A stretch of DNA of 64,000 nucleotides from JADCRZ01 sp039921525 (GCA_039921525.1 JBDSBP010000197.1:1-64000), one strand, 5' to 3'; shown: positions 9,101-18,519, numbered from the stretch's first letter. Made by a program: numbers and translations. Notes: generated by a model not told the origin, from the sequence alone.

Positions 9101-9556
9101 ATGAAAAAGACTTTACTCTTTTTGGTATTATTATTTACTGGTTTTGTGTCTATGTCACAGTCGGAGAAAGCCGTTAAATGGAACTACGAGGTCAAAAAAA
9201 TTGCAGACAAAACATATGAAATTCATATGATTGCTAACATCAGCGGCGATTATCACTTATACGCGCAAAATGTTGGGGTTGATGGGCCGGCGCCAACAAC
9301 GTTTACATTTTCTAAAAACCCGTTGATATTGCTTGATGGAAATGTTAAGGAAATAGGAAAAGTTATTAAAAAATTTGAAAGCGTATGGGGAGGCAATGTT
9401 AGTTATTATGAAAAAACCGTGAATTTTGTACAGGTGGTGAAGTTAAAAGCAAATGTAAAAACTAACCTTGCCGGCAAAGTTGAATTTATGGTCTGCGATG
9501 AAAAACAATGCCTTCCACCTAGTAATGTGGACATTAAAGTTAATATTGGCGGATAA
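9101..9556 (+). CDS. Secreted DsbD-alpha-like (thiol:disulfide interchange N-terminal) domain protein
   Basis: The ATG at 9101 gives a signal peptide (MKKTLLFLVLLFTGFVSMSQ) and a mature domain of about 130 residues. I prefer it over the upstream in-frame start at 9065. The fold pattern and the late pair Cys-x4-Cys in VCDEKQCLPP match the immunoglobulin-like N-terminal domain of DsbD, which receives electrons from the membrane domain and passes them to periplasmic partners. The next gene is DsbD itself with its own version of this domain, so this standalone copy is probably an extra periplasmic electron acceptor or a related lineage-specific protein. A hairpin terminator separates the two. Confidence 0.75.
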   Translation: MKKTLLFLVLLFTGFVSMSQSEKAVKWNYEVKKIADKTYEIHMIANISGDYHLYAQNVGVDGPAPTTFTFSKNPLILLDGNVKEIGKVIKKFESVWGGNVSYYEKTVNFVQVVKLKANVKTNLAGKVEFMVCDEKQCLPPSNVDIKVNIGG

Positions 9557-9586
9557 TATAATATGCAAAACACCTCCTGTCTTGTA

Positions 9587-9617
9587 ACGAGTTCTTATAA
9601 TAGAACTCGTTTGTTTT
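9587..9617 (+). terminator. Hairpin terminator between the DsbD-alpha-like gene and dsbD
   Basis: ACGAGTTC (9587-9594) pairs with GAACTCGT (9603-9610) across an 8-base AT loop, followed by TTGTTTT. It lies directly behind the upstream gene. Confidence 0.65.
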
Positions 9618-9636
9618 ATAAGGTCAATTCACGATA

Positions 9637-11670
9637 ATGAAATTTTACGCCCGTTTTCTGCCAGCTGTCTTTTTTATATTTACCACAATCACCTCTCTTT
9701 CTCAGGATACTGCAGCCGAAAAAGTCATTGAATGGAAATTTGGTTCAATTACTCAATCAGGGGAAGAATACACTCTTGTTATTAAAGGCAAAATTGAGCC
9801 GGGGTGGAAACTGTTTTCCACAAAAATGAAAGATGATGAACCTAATTCACGAATATCGCTTGATAGCACAACGTCTGCTTTTGCTTCAATTGACGGAATT
9901 GTTGAAAGCGATAATTTGCAACTTCACAAAGAACCTGTTTTTGACAATAGCGAAATAAAGTATTTTGAGAAGGAGGCAGAGTGGCATGTAAAGCTGCATG
10001 TAAAAGATAAGGGTGAAGTAATTAAGGGAATATTGACCTATATGGCTTACAAGGGACAAGAAGTAATGGGGCCGGAAGAAATTCCCTTTCGTTTTTCTTT
10101 TGATGCTTCCGGTAACCTGGTAGAACAAGCTGCTGGTATCCAGGAATCAGCTGCAACGGCCCGGTCTATAAAAAGAGAATCGATTGATATTAACAACCCC
10201 GCCGAACAATGCGGCGGAACTGGCACGGAAAGCAACGCTTCTAAAAGTTTATGGGGAATATTTTTCTTAGGATTTCTCGGCGGTCTCGTAGCCCTGATCA
10301 TGCCCTGTACCTTTCCCATGATTCCGCTTACGGTTTCTTTTTTCACGAAAAAGGCTGCTACCCGGTCAAAGGGAATTTTTAATGCAAGCATGTATGGCTT
10401 TTTTATTTTCCTGATTTACGTTTTGTTAAGCATCCCTTTTTACTTTCTTGATGCCGGTAGTTCCGACATACTGAATAATATTTCTACCAATGCCTGGCTG
10501 AATGTTTTTTTTGCGACCGTCTTCCTGGTATTTGCTGTTTCGTTCTTTGGTTATTTTGAGATTTCCCTTCCGAGTAGCATGACCAATACGGTAGATGCAA
10601 AATCTAATCAAAGTAGTTTGGGTGGCATCTTCTTTATGGCCCTCACTCTCGCCATTGTATCTTTCTCCTGTACGGGTCCCATATTGGGGTCCTTATTGGT
10701 GGGCGCTTTAAACCAGGATGGTGGCGCGGTGCAACTGTCGGTGGCCATGGCTGGTTTCGGGATTGCTTTAGGACTACCTTTCGCTTTATTTGCCTTATTT
10801 CCTCATTGGCTTAGCTCTCTTCCCAAGAGCGGCGGTTGGATGAATTCTATAAAAATAGTCTTTGGATTTATTGAACTTGCGCTGGCAATTAAATTTTTAT
10901 CCAATGCGGATCTTGTTGAACACTGGGGCGTACTAAAACGGGAAGTCTTTTTTGCTATCTGGATCATTGTAGGTATATGTCTCGTTTTATATTTATTCGG
11001 CATATTGAAATTCAAACACGATCCACCACCCCCCAAACTTGGTAAATTAAGAATAGGCTTCGCTTTAATTTTTCTTGCTTTTACTATTTACCTCTTGCCT
11101 GGTGTAACAAAAACAAAATATGCAAACCTTTCATTGATTAGCGGTTTCCCGCCACCGTTATCCTATAGCATTTATGGAAAAGACCTGGTGAAAATATGCG
11201 GTGTAGAACCAACCGTAATAAATAATTACGAAAAAGCATTACAATTATCAATAGCACAAAATAAACCGGTATTGATTGATTTCACTGGGTGGGCATGTGT
11301 AAACTGCCGCAAAATGGAAGAAAATGTATGGCCCGATCCTTCGATCAAAGAGTTGATTGAAAAAAATTTTATACTGGTTTCTTTATATGTTGATGATAGA
11401 GAAATGCTGCCTGAAACGGAGCGATTTCTCTACACGTCTTCAGACGGGTCTAAAAAAAAGATCGCTACCATAGGTGATAAATATGCTACATTCCAGGACG
11501 TAAATTTCAGAGTTCAATCCCAACCATATTATGTAATTGTAAACGGGAATGAAAAACTACTTACAAACCCCGTTGCTTATACACCTGTGAAGAAAGACTA
11601 TGAGAATTGGCTCCGTTGCGGTTTGAAAGCATTCAAAGAAACGGGAAATAAAGGAATAGGTAAATTATAA
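9637..11670 (+). CDS. dsbD: Thiol:disulfide interchange protein DsbD
   Basis: The 677-residue protein has the full DsbD layout. A signal peptide ends near ITSLSQ. A periplasmic alpha domain spans about residues 25-165. The eight-helix CcdA-like beta domain spans about 205-490, with membrane cysteines Cys224 (MPCTFP) and Cys345 (SFSCTGP). A C-terminal thioredoxin-like gamma domain carries Cys554-Val-Asn-Cys557. It moves reducing equivalents from cytoplasmic thioredoxin across the inner membrane to periplasmic partners, for example in cytochrome c maturation; ccmB and ccmC occur near 40-42 kb. The alpha domain lacks an obvious Cys pair like that of the preceding standalone protein, so that protein may complement it. 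This is inference. Confidence 0.92.
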   Translation: MKFYARFLPAVFFIFTTITSLSQDTAAEKVIEWKFGSITQSGEEYTLVIKGKIEPGWKLFSTKMKDDEPNSRISLDSTTSAFASIDGIVESDNLQLHKEPVFDNSEIKYFEKEAEWHVKLHVKDKGEVIKGILTYMAYKGQEVMGPEEIPFRFSFDASGNLVEQAAGIQESAATARSIKRESIDINNPAEQCGGTGTESNASKSLWGIFFLGFLGGLVALIMPCTFPMIPLTVSFFTKKAATRSKGIFNASMYGFFIFLIYVLLSIPFYFLDAGSSDILNNISTNAWLNVFFATVFLVFAVSFFGYFEISLPSSMTNTVDAKSNQSSLGGIFFMALTLAIVSFSCTGPILGSLLVGALNQDGGAVQLSVAMAGFGIALGLPFALFALFPHWLSSLPKSGGWMNSIKIVFGFIELALAIKFLSNADLVEHWGVLKREVFFAIWIIVGICLVLYLFGILKFKHDPPPPKLGKLRIGFALIFLAFTIYLLPGVTKTKYANLSLISGFPPPLSYSIYGKDLVKICGVEPTVINNYEKALQLSIAQNKPVLIDFTGWACVNCRKMEENVWPDPSIKELIEKNFILVSLYVDDREMLPETERFLYTSSDGSKKKIATIGDKYATFQDVNFRVQSQPYYVIVNGNEKLLTNPVAYTPVKKDYENWLRCGLKAFKETGNKGIGKL

Positions 11671-11729
11671 CCCGACATCTGATGTACAATGACTAATGGC
11701 ATGTCAATCATAAACTGTTGGTTATGTTG

Positions 11730-11799
11730 GCTATCAGCTATCAGCTATCGGGAAAACAATGCGATAAATAATTTCCTCCTGGTAGCTGAAGACTGATAG
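11730..11799. repeat. GCTATCA heptamers with inverted partner
   Basis: Two and a half copies of GCTATCA at 11730-11749 face an inverted copy (CTGATAGCCAAAG) at 11791-11803. The inverted copy is followed by CAAAG, complementary to the CTTTGG that follows this heptamer at 16240, 40042 and 59530. Confidence 0.6.
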
Positions 11800-12082
11800 C
11801 CAAAGCGCCATTTTAAAGTGGGCATAACACTTGGTATCTTAAGAAGATATTATCCGTCAATATCGTTTGAACTAAGGGTCAGACTCAATTCAAACCTATA
11901 AGGTTTGAACTAGTAGTGCCTGCACTAAAAACGCAAACCTTACAGGTTTTTATGCGTCAGTTCGCTAATCAATCATTGATCACAACGAAATCCCGAATTT
12001 TCATTTATACAAATAAAGCCTGCCTGGTGAACAAGTGCCGCGACTTTAAGAGTCAATCAAATATTTCAGCAAGCGACAATAA

Positions 12083-12113
12083 AAATGCCCCGTTACACAA
12101 ATACGGGGCATTT
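12083..12113. terminator. Bidirectional terminator-like hairpin
   Basis: AAATGCCCCGT (12083-12093) pairs with ACGGGGCATTT (12103-12113) around a 9-base loop. A-rich and T-rich flanks make it usable from either side, including for the sigma gene ending at 12297. Confidence 0.6.
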
Positions 12114-12122
12114 AATTAGGCG

Positions 12123-12185
12123 TCATTCTGGTCCAACCTTCCGTATGGCAAGCAAATAAAAGTTACGGATGGAAGATCAGAATGA
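12123..12185. repeat. Imperfect long inverted repeat
   Basis: TCATTCTGGTC and CCTTCCGTA on the left match TACGGATGGAAG and ATCAGAATGA on the right, leaving about 17 unpaired bases at the centre. It looks like a REP-type or MITE-like palindrome rather than a simple terminator, because there is no adjoining T run of length. Confidence 0.55.
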
Positions 12186-12296
12186 CAATATCTTTTTTTA
12201 ATTAATGAGTGAAGGTAACGTGTTGGAATGTTTGCAAACTGAAAGTACTGTTAATATTAATTAAAAATTACATATTTAACCAACCAGGTTAGTTTG

Positions 12297-12878
12297 TTAT
12301 AAAACTATGCGCTTTTCAAGCATCATTTTTCTCAGGTTAATTAGTCCATACCGCATCCTGCCCAAAGCGGTATTTATGCTGCAATTCGTGAGCGTTGCTA
12401 TTTCTTTAAAGCTTAATTCCGCAAAATGCCGCATTATAATCACTTCACGCTGATCTTCGGGTAACAGTTCAAGCATTTTTCGTATCCTGTCGTGACTTTG
12501 ATCTTTCATCATTTTCTCATCAGCGGCTTCTTCCGTGAAATTAAGCACTTCAAAAATGTCGTGGTCATCGCTTGTTTTGATAACAGGGGTGCGTTTTACC
12601 TTCCTGAAATGATCTACGCAAAGGTTATGCGCAATACGTACGGCCCACGGCAGGAATTTGCCTTCTTCTGTATAACGACCTCCGCGAATGGTATCTATCA
12701 GCCTGATCAATACATCCTGGAAAACATCTTCAGCCAGGTATTTATCCCTTACTAAAAAGAGAATAGAGCTATACAGCTTATCTTTATGGCGAATAACAAG
12801 TGCTTCAAAAGCAAGTAAATCCCCCTCCATAAATAATTGGATAAGCTCATGGTCTGTCTTAAGGTAAAATGATTTCAT
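12297..12878 (-). CDS. ECF-type RNA polymerase sigma factor
   Basis: This 193-residue sigma-70 family protein has only regions 2 and 4, as in ECF factors. Region 2 spans about residues 20-95 (AEDVFQDVLIRL, then WAVRIAHNLCVDHFRK) and region 4 about 125-185, with the helix-turn-helix in FKEIATLTNCSINTALGRM. There is no adjacent anti-sigma gene: downstream is a repeat-rich spacer and upstream is divergent uvrA. Its control therefore lies elsewhere, or it acts like Bacteroidota ECF factors without a linked anti-sigma. Regulon unknown. The 449-base spacer to uvrA should hold both promoters. Confidence 0.88.
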   Translation of the reverse strand: MKSFYLKTDHELIQLFMEGDLLAFEALVIRHKDKLYSSILFLVRDKYLAEDVFQDVLIRLIDTIRGGRYTEEGKFLPWAVRIAHNLCVDHFRKVKRTPVIKTSDDHDIFEVLNFTEEAADEKMMKDQSHDRIRKMLELLPEDQREVIIMRHFAELSFKEIATLTNCSINTALGRMRYGLINLRKMMLEKRIVL

Positions 12879-13327
12879 AAACTTCTACAACTTTTTATAA
12901 TAAATTACGAATCGAAAAGATGGGGAATTAAACAAAAAGTAGAAGTTTGTGCAATAGGCAGAATATTTTCATCAAGTTTTAGGTACAAATCACATCTAAA
13001 AATAGTATATTTCTTCAATGTGGCAACATTTTTTGGAAATCTTTTTTAACTTTTAATCTTAGTACTTGTTACCAAGATAGTTAGGAATTCAAGTTTTATT
13101 TTGACGGCCCCAAAAAGGCATGTTTTGAAATTTAATATACCTTGTTTATTATTTAATTAATTGATTATGATCAACTCATTCAATTTTCACCATTTTCGAA
13201 ATTTGTATATGTTCTCATAGAATTGCGCACTAATTACTAAAACGAGTGTGTTCCTAAATTTTTTAGTTTTACGGTACGAAATCGTGTTTGACGAGCAAAT
13301 TCAAAAAAATTTACTTTATTATATATT
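12879..13327. promoter_or_regulatory. Divergent promoter region between the ECF sigma gene and uvrA
   Basis: 449 AT-rich bases without a gene. A weak TTTG (13287-13290) followed 21 bases later by TACTTTAT (13312-13319) is a partial promoter match just ahead of uvrA. I see no SOS-type palindrome that I can name with confidence. Confidence 0.35.
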
Positions 13328-16165
13328 ATGGCAGTTGCAAGTAAAAGCGCAAAGAAAAAAACAAGCGAATCACCTGGAAGTTTAAATAATAACAATATCC
13401 TGATTAAGGGTGCGAGGGTTCATAATCTTAAAAATGTTACCGTTGAAATTCCCCGTAACAAATTAATCGTGGTAACCGGTGTGTCTGGTTCGGGAAAATC
13501 ATCGCTTACTATCGACACTTTGTATGCCGAAGGACAACGCCGATATGCGGAGAGTCTAAGCTCTTATGCCCGCCAGTTCCTGATGCGCATGAATAAACCG
13601 GATGTGGATTTTATAAAAGGTTTGTGTCCGGCAATTGCCATTGAACAGAAGGTTATTTCCCGTACACCGCGTTCTACGGTGGGAAGTATGACGGAAATCT
13701 ATGATTACCTTCGGTTGCTTTATGCCAGGATCGGGCAAACCATATCTCCAATTTCTGGAAGAAAGGTTAAAAAGGATGATGTTACCGATGTTATAAATGC
13801 CATTAGTTCTCTCAGTGCCGGAGATAAAGTTTTGCTGCTGGTTGAATTCAGGCAACATAAAAACCGTGATGTTAAAGAGGACCTGAATATTCTAATGCAA
13901 AAAGGTTTTTCAAGAATCTATAGCGAAAAGCAAATATTACGCATTGAAGATCTCCTGGAAGAAAACGCACCAGTTTTTAAACTAGCTTCTTCTTCTTCGT
14001 CAGACACTAATCCGGCAGCCTTTTTATTAATTGACAGGCTGGTGGTAAAGGATTTTGATGAAGACGACAGGCATCGGATGGCTGATTCGGTTGGCATAGC
14101 TTTCTATGAGGGTGAAGGCGAGGTATACCTGGAAGTTAACGGTAAGCATATTCAACACTTCTCTAATAAATTTGAGTTAGACGGTATTGTGTTTGAAGAA
14201 CCAGTACCTAACTTATTCTCCTTTAATAATCCTTTTGGTGCATGTCCTACCTGCGAAGGTTTTTCTCTGGTGCTTGGCATTGATGCAGATCTTGTTATCC
14301 CTGACAAACGTTTAAGTGTGTTTGAAGGAGCTGTAGCTCCCTGGAAAGGTGAAAAGTTAAGCCGCTGGAAAGACGAATTTGTTAAGGCCGCAAAACATTT
14401 TGATTTCCCGGTTCATAAACCCATATTTGATCTAACAACGGCTCAGTACAAATCTTTGTGGGAAGGAAATCAACACGTAAATGGTATCAACGCATTTTTT
14501 AAAGAGGTGGAACAAAATTTGTACAAAGTGCAATACCGCGTTTTATTAAGCCGGTACCGGGGCAGAACCAGTTGCCCCGATTGTGGTGGTTACCGGCTGC
14601 GTAAAGAAGCGTTGTATATAAAAGTAACCAACAGGCATATCGGCGAGTTGTGTGAAATGCCCGTAAAGTATCTTCAAGTTTGGTTCGATGAACTTATATT
14701 GAATGACCAGGAGAAACAAATAGCCAAACGCATTTTGATTGAAATTCAATCACGGATTAAAACACTGCTCGATGTTGGACTGGGATATCTAACGCTGAAC
14801 CGCCTGGCAAATACGTTAAGCGGTGGCGAGAGCCAGCGTATACAATTAACCAGGAGCCTCGGAAGCAATCTGACTAATTCTTTGTACATTCTTGATGAAC
14901 CATCTATTGGATTACATTCGAGAGATACTGCGAGGCTGATACGGGTGCTAAAATCACTGAGAGACCTCGGCAACACAGTAGTGGTAGTAGAGCATGATGA
15001 AATGATGATGCGTGAGGCTGATCATATTATCGATATGGGGCCACTTGCCAGTCACCTGGGCGGAGAAGTAGTGGCAGCAGGCAATTACCAGGAGATTATT
15101 GATAACCCCGAAAGCCTCACCGGAAAATACCTGAAAGGGGTGTTACGCATCGAACCTCCTAAAACTGTTCGCAAAAAAACGAGTTCGATCCACGTGCTCG
15201 GTGCAATGCAGCATAATCTTAAGAATATTGATGTAGAGTTTCCATTAAATATGTTATGTGTGATTAGCGGCGTAAGCGGCAGCGGTAAAACTACATTGGT
15301 AAAACAAATTTTATATCCTTCTTTACAAAAACTGAAGGGCGAGTATGCTGATAAGGTAGGTTTGCATAAAGCAATAACGGGCGATGTAGATAGTATCAGC
15401 CAGATTGAAATGATTGACCAGAACCCTATCGGCAAATCATCAAGAAGTAATCCTGTTACCTACATCAAAGCATACGATGAGATCAGGGATCTTTTTGCAA
15501 AACAGCCGCTCAGCAAAATTCGCGGATTTCTACCAAAACATTTTTCGTTTAATGTAGATGGGGGACGCTGTGATGCGTGTAAGGGCGAGGGTGAACAAGT
15601 GGTGGAGATGCAGTTCCTGGCGGATGTTCATTTAACCTGCGAGGTATGTGGCGGAAAGAGATTTAAGGAAGAAATACTGGAAGTGCAGTATAAGGGAAAG
15701 AGTATTTATGATGTACTGGACATGAGCGTGGAAGAAGCTATTGTTTACTTTGGCAACGAAAGGGAGGTCATAACAAAAATAAAACCACTTAGTGATGTAG
15801 GGCTCGGCTACATAAAACTTGGACAGTCGTCCGATACTTTATCTGGCGGGGAAGCCCAGAGAGTGAAACTGGCATCTTTCCTGGGTAAAGGAAAAAGCCA
15901 GGGCCATATTCTTTTCATTTTTGATGAGCCAACCACAGGCTTACATTTTCATGATATTAAAAAACTATTAATTTCATTTAATGCACTGATAGAGCAGGGG
16001 CATTCTGTGATAGTTATTGAGCACAATACCGACGTTATAAAAAGTGCCGATTGGATAATTGACCTCGGACCAGAAGCAGGTGATGCGGGTGGATACGTGG
16101 TATATAGCGGTCGTCCCTCAGGATTAAAAAATGTACCCGAAAGCGAAACGGGCAAGTTTATGTAG
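13328..16165 (+). CDS. uvrA: Excinuclease ABC subunit A (UvrA)
   Basis: The 945-residue protein is the damage-recognition ATPase of nucleotide excision repair. It has two ABC ATPase halves, with Walker A motifs GVSGSGKSSL (near residue 51) and GVSGSGKTTL (near 651). Signature motifs are LSGGESQRIQL and LSGGEAQRVKL. Zinc-finger cysteines are present in CPTC, CPDCGG and the CDACKGEGEQ ... CEVCGG module. The length is that of a complete classical UvrA. In the second half, the region after Walker A reads SNPVTYIKAYDEIRDLF, slightly different from the proteobacterial form. It works with UvrB and UvrC, which are not here. Its stop codon is followed within a few bases by GAGGTGT heptamers. Confidence 0.96.
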   Translation: MAVASKSAKKKTSESPGSLNNNNILIKGARVHNLKNVTVEIPRNKLIVVTGVSGSGKSSLTIDTLYAEGQRRYAESLSSYARQFLMRMNKPDVDFIKGLCPAIAIEQKVISRTPRSTVGSMTEIYDYLRLLYARIGQTISPISGRKVKKDDVTDVINAISSLSAGDKVLLLVEFRQHKNRDVKEDLNILMQKGFSRIYSEKQILRIEDLLEENAPVFKLASSSSSDTNPAAFLLIDRLVVKDFDEDDRHRMADSVGIAFYEGEGEVYLEVNGKHIQHFSNKFELDGIVFEEPVPNLFSFNNPFGACPTCEGFSLVLGIDADLVIPDKRLSVFEGAVAPWKGEKLSRWKDEFVKAAKHFDFPVHKPIFDLTTAQYKSLWEGNQHVNGINAFFKEVEQNLYKVQYRVLLSRYRGRTSCPDCGGYRLRKEALYIKVTNRHIGELCEMPVKYLQVWFDELILNDQEKQIAKRILIEIQSRIKTLLDVGLGYLTLNRLANTLSGGESQRIQLTRSLGSNLTNSLYILDEPSIGLHSRDTARLIRVLKSLRDLGNTVVVVEHDEMMMREADHIIDMGPLASHLGGEVVAAGNYQEIIDNPESLTGKYLKGVLRIEPPKTVRKKTSSIHVLGAMQHNLKNIDVEFPLNMLCVISGVSGSGKTTLVKQILYPSLQKLKGEYADKVGLHKAITGDVDSISQIEMIDQNPIGKSSRSNPVTYIKAYDEIRDLFAKQPLSKIRGFLPKHFSFNVDGGRCDACKGEGEQVVEMQFLADVHLTCEVCGGKRFKEEILEVQYKGKSIYDVLDMSVEEAIVYFGNEREVITKIKPLSDVGLGYIKLGQSSDTLSGGEAQRVKLASFLGKGKSQGHILFIFDEPTTGLHFHDIKKLLISFNALIEQGHSVIVIEHNTDVIKSADWIIDLGPEAGDAGGYVVYSGRPSGLKNVPESETGKFM

Positions 16166-16170
16166 AAACA

Positions 16171-16451
16171 GGTGTGAGGTGTGAGGTAAGAAGTAAGAGG
16201 TTTGAGGTATGAGTTTGGCTATCAGCCTTCAGCTATCATCTTTGGTCAACAGTTTGGTCCGATGTCACATTGGTTTTAATGATCGATAATGTGAAGTTGA
16301 CAAAGCTCCGGTGGGAGCGCAGGGTGGGTAGAAAAATAGATTTTTGCATTTCTGCTCCTGGCCGAGCAATAATCCCGGTAATATGGCGGTTTTACTTCAC
16401 ACCTCACACCTCATACTTCACACCTCATGCCTCATACCTGATCCCTCACAC
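16171..16451. repeat. Repeat unit bracketed by inverted GAGGTAT heptamer arrays
   Basis: The left arm (16171-16212) is a run of GTGAGGT/GAGGTAT variants. The right arm (16393-16451) is the same heptamer inverted (ACCTCACACCTCATAC...). Inside are GCTATCA heptamers and the conserved core CTTTGGT ... TTTGGTCCGATGTCACAT (16240-16270), which recurs at 59530-59560. The unit exactly fills the spacer between the convergent genes uvrA and the DUF4293 gene. Confidence 0.7.
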
Positions 16452-16452
16452 G

Positions 16453-16878
16453 TTATCTCAGCCTATCCAAACTCTTCACAAGCCTCTCATCTTTATAAAT
16501 TCCGCGAGTGGCAAGTATAAAGAAGATAACCATTGCAATAGGAAATAATCCTCCCCAATAGTAAGACCCCTTCACAAGAGCATTGGCTGATTTGAAATTT
16601 TCGACAAGCAACACCTCCAACCCGATAAGGAGAATGGAAAGAATTATCCCCAAAACGCTCAGTTTAAACTGGAGCGTACGTTTTTTAAAGAGAAAGATAC
16701 AAAACAAAGCCAGGCCAGCCAGGCAAATGCTTACCGCGAATAGTAAAAGGCTTTCTGTGGCCAAAACATTTTTAACCATGTTATTGGAAAGCGTGCCTAT
16801 GAATATAGGGACCTGTGTTAGTGCAATACCGCAAACGGCCGCAATTAGTAGCCACACTGATTGTATACGTTGAATCAT
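16453..16878 (-). CDS. DUF4293 family membrane protein
   Basis: The 141-residue protein starts MIQRIQSVWLLIAAVCGIAL, the signature opening of the Bacteroidota DUF4293 family. It has four hydrophobic segments (about residues 7-27, 42-63, 73-95 and 107-125) and a charged C-terminus. The function of the family is not known. It is convergent with uvrA, and its last codons lie against the right arm of the heptamer-bracketed repeat unit. Confidence 0.8.
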   Translation of the reverse strand: MIQRIQSVWLLIAAVCGIALTQVPIFIGTLSNNMVKNVLATESLLLFAVSICLAGLALFCIFLFKKRTLQFKLSVLGIILSILLIGLEVLLVENFKSANALVKGSYYWGGLFPIAMVIFFILATRGIYKDERLVKSLDRLR

Positions 16879-17151
16879 ATATAAAATATTTCGATTGCAA
16901 GTTATCTAAACAAATTGGATTTAGCGGGAGGGTATCAATTCCAATCAAAAATAGCGATCAGTTTTCAATCAGTTGCCAGGATCCAAAAAATTGATTTAGA
17001 AATTTACCCAAGCACCCCGTAAAAGCATTTCTCGAACGTCCATTTCGCCATAAAAGGCATGAAACTCAACAAACAATGAATGAAGCTAAACGAAAAAATG
17101 TAAGTATTTTTACTTAAATTGTCTCGTATTTGAACCACAACCTATGCTTTT

Positions 17152-17748
17152 ATGATTTTCCCAAAATTATTGTTTCAAAAAGCTGAACGGGAAATAATTG
17201 AAAGACTTTTGCAAAACGGGATTGTGAAAAGGAAGGCGGAAGATGACCTGTTTAAGATGTATACTTATTTTATCAGGGAAGGTTCACGGAAATTCTCCCT
17301 TTCCGAAGATGAAGCTATTGATGCTTATTCCGATACCATTCTCATTACGATAGAAAAAGTATGTAATTTTTCTTTTAAGGCCGAATCCTCGCTAAAAACA
17401 TATGTTTATCAGATATTCCATAATAAATGTGTTGACCTAATCCGAAAAAAGACGACTAATAAAAATAGCGTACATCAAACGGTTTCAATCAATGACCTGT
17501 TGATACAAATTCCCGATGCTGCAAAACCGATCATTCAACAAATGGCGGAAAAATCAAATTGGGAGTTGATAAAAAGCAGGCTAAATGAAATGGGTGGAAA
17601 CTGCAGACAGCTATTGTTATTGTTCGCTGACGGATATTCGGATAAAGACATCGCAATAACATTATCTTACAAGACCGCCGACGTGGTAAAAACAAGCCGC
17701 CTCCGTTGTGTTGAGAAATTACGCCATTTGTATAAAAGCGGAAATTAA
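17152..17748 (+). CDS. ECF-like sigma factor of a TPR/CHAT cassette
   Basis: This 198-residue protein has a sigma-70 region 2-like part (about residues 25-100, with SLSEDEAIDAYSDTILITI and LKTYVYQIFHNKCVDLIRKK). A region 4-like helix-turn-helix follows near 150-190 (GYSDKDIAITLSYKTADVVKTSRLRCVEKL). Divergence from standard ECF factors is high, but the order and spacing fit. It heads four co-directional genes: a membrane TPR protein 10 bases downstream, an unknown 143-residue protein and a TPR-CHAT protein. Such arrangements recur in Bacteroidota. It probably directs transcription of its own cassette or a small regulon, held in check by the next gene product. Confidence 0.82.
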   Translation: MIFPKLLFQKAEREIIERLLQNGIVKRKAEDDLFKMYTYFIREGSRKFSLSEDEAIDAYSDTILITIEKVCNFSFKAESSLKTYVYQIFHNKCVDLIRKKTTNKNSVHQTVSINDLLIQIPDAAKPIIQQMAEKSNWELIKSRLNEMGGNCRQLLLLFADGYSDKDIAITLSYKTADVVKTSRLRCVEKLRHLYKSGN

Positions 17749-17758
17749 TTGGAATATT

Positions 17759-18490
17759 ATGGATAGTTTTGAATACATTGATAATTACTTTAAAGGGGCA
17801 GCGCTTCAGGAGCAACAACTAAAATTCGAAGAGCGCCTGATGACAGACAATGAATTTGCAGAAAATGTCGCTTTTTACATAAGCACCCTACAGGTGGCGC
17901 GTCATCAAAATGAGGCGGATAAGAAAAAACGCTTCAGGGAAATATATTACGAAAATAAGACAGAACTATCAGGTAGCCCGGTAAGAAGATTACGTCCCTA
18001 TGTACTTTCAGCAGCGGCTGTTTTAGCCGCTTTATTTCTCGGCCTCTACTTATATCTGCAACCGGCAGAACCATCCAAATTAGCCGGCAAATATATTAGT
18101 ACGCATTTAGGGACAATGGGTGTGCAAATGGGCGACAATTCGAATCCCATGCAAATGGCTAAAGACATGTATAATAATAAAGATTACCCGGGGGCATTGC
18201 AAAAATTTGAGCAGGTAATTAAACAGGATTCTTCTAATTATGAAGCAAGGGAATTGGCGGGAACTGCGGCTTTGCAAATGAAGGATTTTGATAAAGCGCT
18301 ACGGTATTTTAAGGAGGTTGCAGATAATACAGAATTGCGGGTTAATACAGGAAAATTCTACCAGGCGCTTACATTGATGACACGAAACATGCCGGGCGAT
18401 AATGAACAATCTAAAGTAATATTGCAGCAGGTAATAAAAGATGATTTATACGGTAAGGAAGATGCGCTTATATTTCTTAAAAAATTTTAA
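17759..18490 (+). CDS. Membrane TPR protein, probable anti-sigma factor
   Basis: The start is ATG 17759, ten bases after the sigma gene; an upstream in-frame start inside that gene is less likely. The 243 residues are arranged as a cytoplasmic N-terminal part (1-79, acidic then basic, with MDSFEYIDNYFKGAALQEQQ resembling the short anti-sigma domains of Bacteroidota), one membrane helix (81-100) and a periplasmic part. The periplasmic part holds two to three tetratricopeptide-like repeats (133-225, with YNNKDYPGALQKFEQVI and DFDKALRYFKEV). By position and topology it should bind the sigma factor inside and sense a partner outside, possibly the TPR-CHAT protein. That role is inference. Confidence 0.7.
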   Translation: MDSFEYIDNYFKGAALQEQQLKFEERLMTDNEFAENVAFYISTLQVARHQNEADKKKRFREIYYENKTELSGSPVRRLRPYVLSAAAVLAALFLGLYLYLQPAEPSKLAGKYISTHLGTMGVQMGDNSNPMQMAKDMYNNKDYPGALQKFEQVIKQDSSNYEARELAGTAALQMKDFDKALRYFKEVADNTELRVNTGKFYQALTLMTRNMPGDNEQSKVILQQVIKDDLYGKEDALIFLKKF

Positions 18491-18519
18491 TTAATTATCT
18501 ACGATAAACATTTATTAAA

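Larger units (their letters stand above)
11671..12296. other. Repeat-rich intergenic region between dsbD and an ECF sigma gene
   Basis: No gene is called. The region contains GCTATCA heptamers (11730-11749) with an inverted copy at 11793-11799, and a palindrome CAAACCTATAAGGTTTG (11892-11908). It also holds a small AAACCT/AGGTTT hairpin with a T run near 11935-11952, a second terminator-like hairpin (12083-12113) and a long imperfect inverted repeat (12123-12185). Confidence 0.6.

Noticed and set aside
11916..12119. 67-codon frame between dsbD and the ECF sigma gene
   Set aside because: It runs through two hairpin terminators and repeat palindromes and has no coding character.
16270..16548. 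92-codon frame after uvrA
   Set aside because: It consists largely of the heptamer-bracketed repeat unit and overlaps the DUF4293 gene on the other strand.
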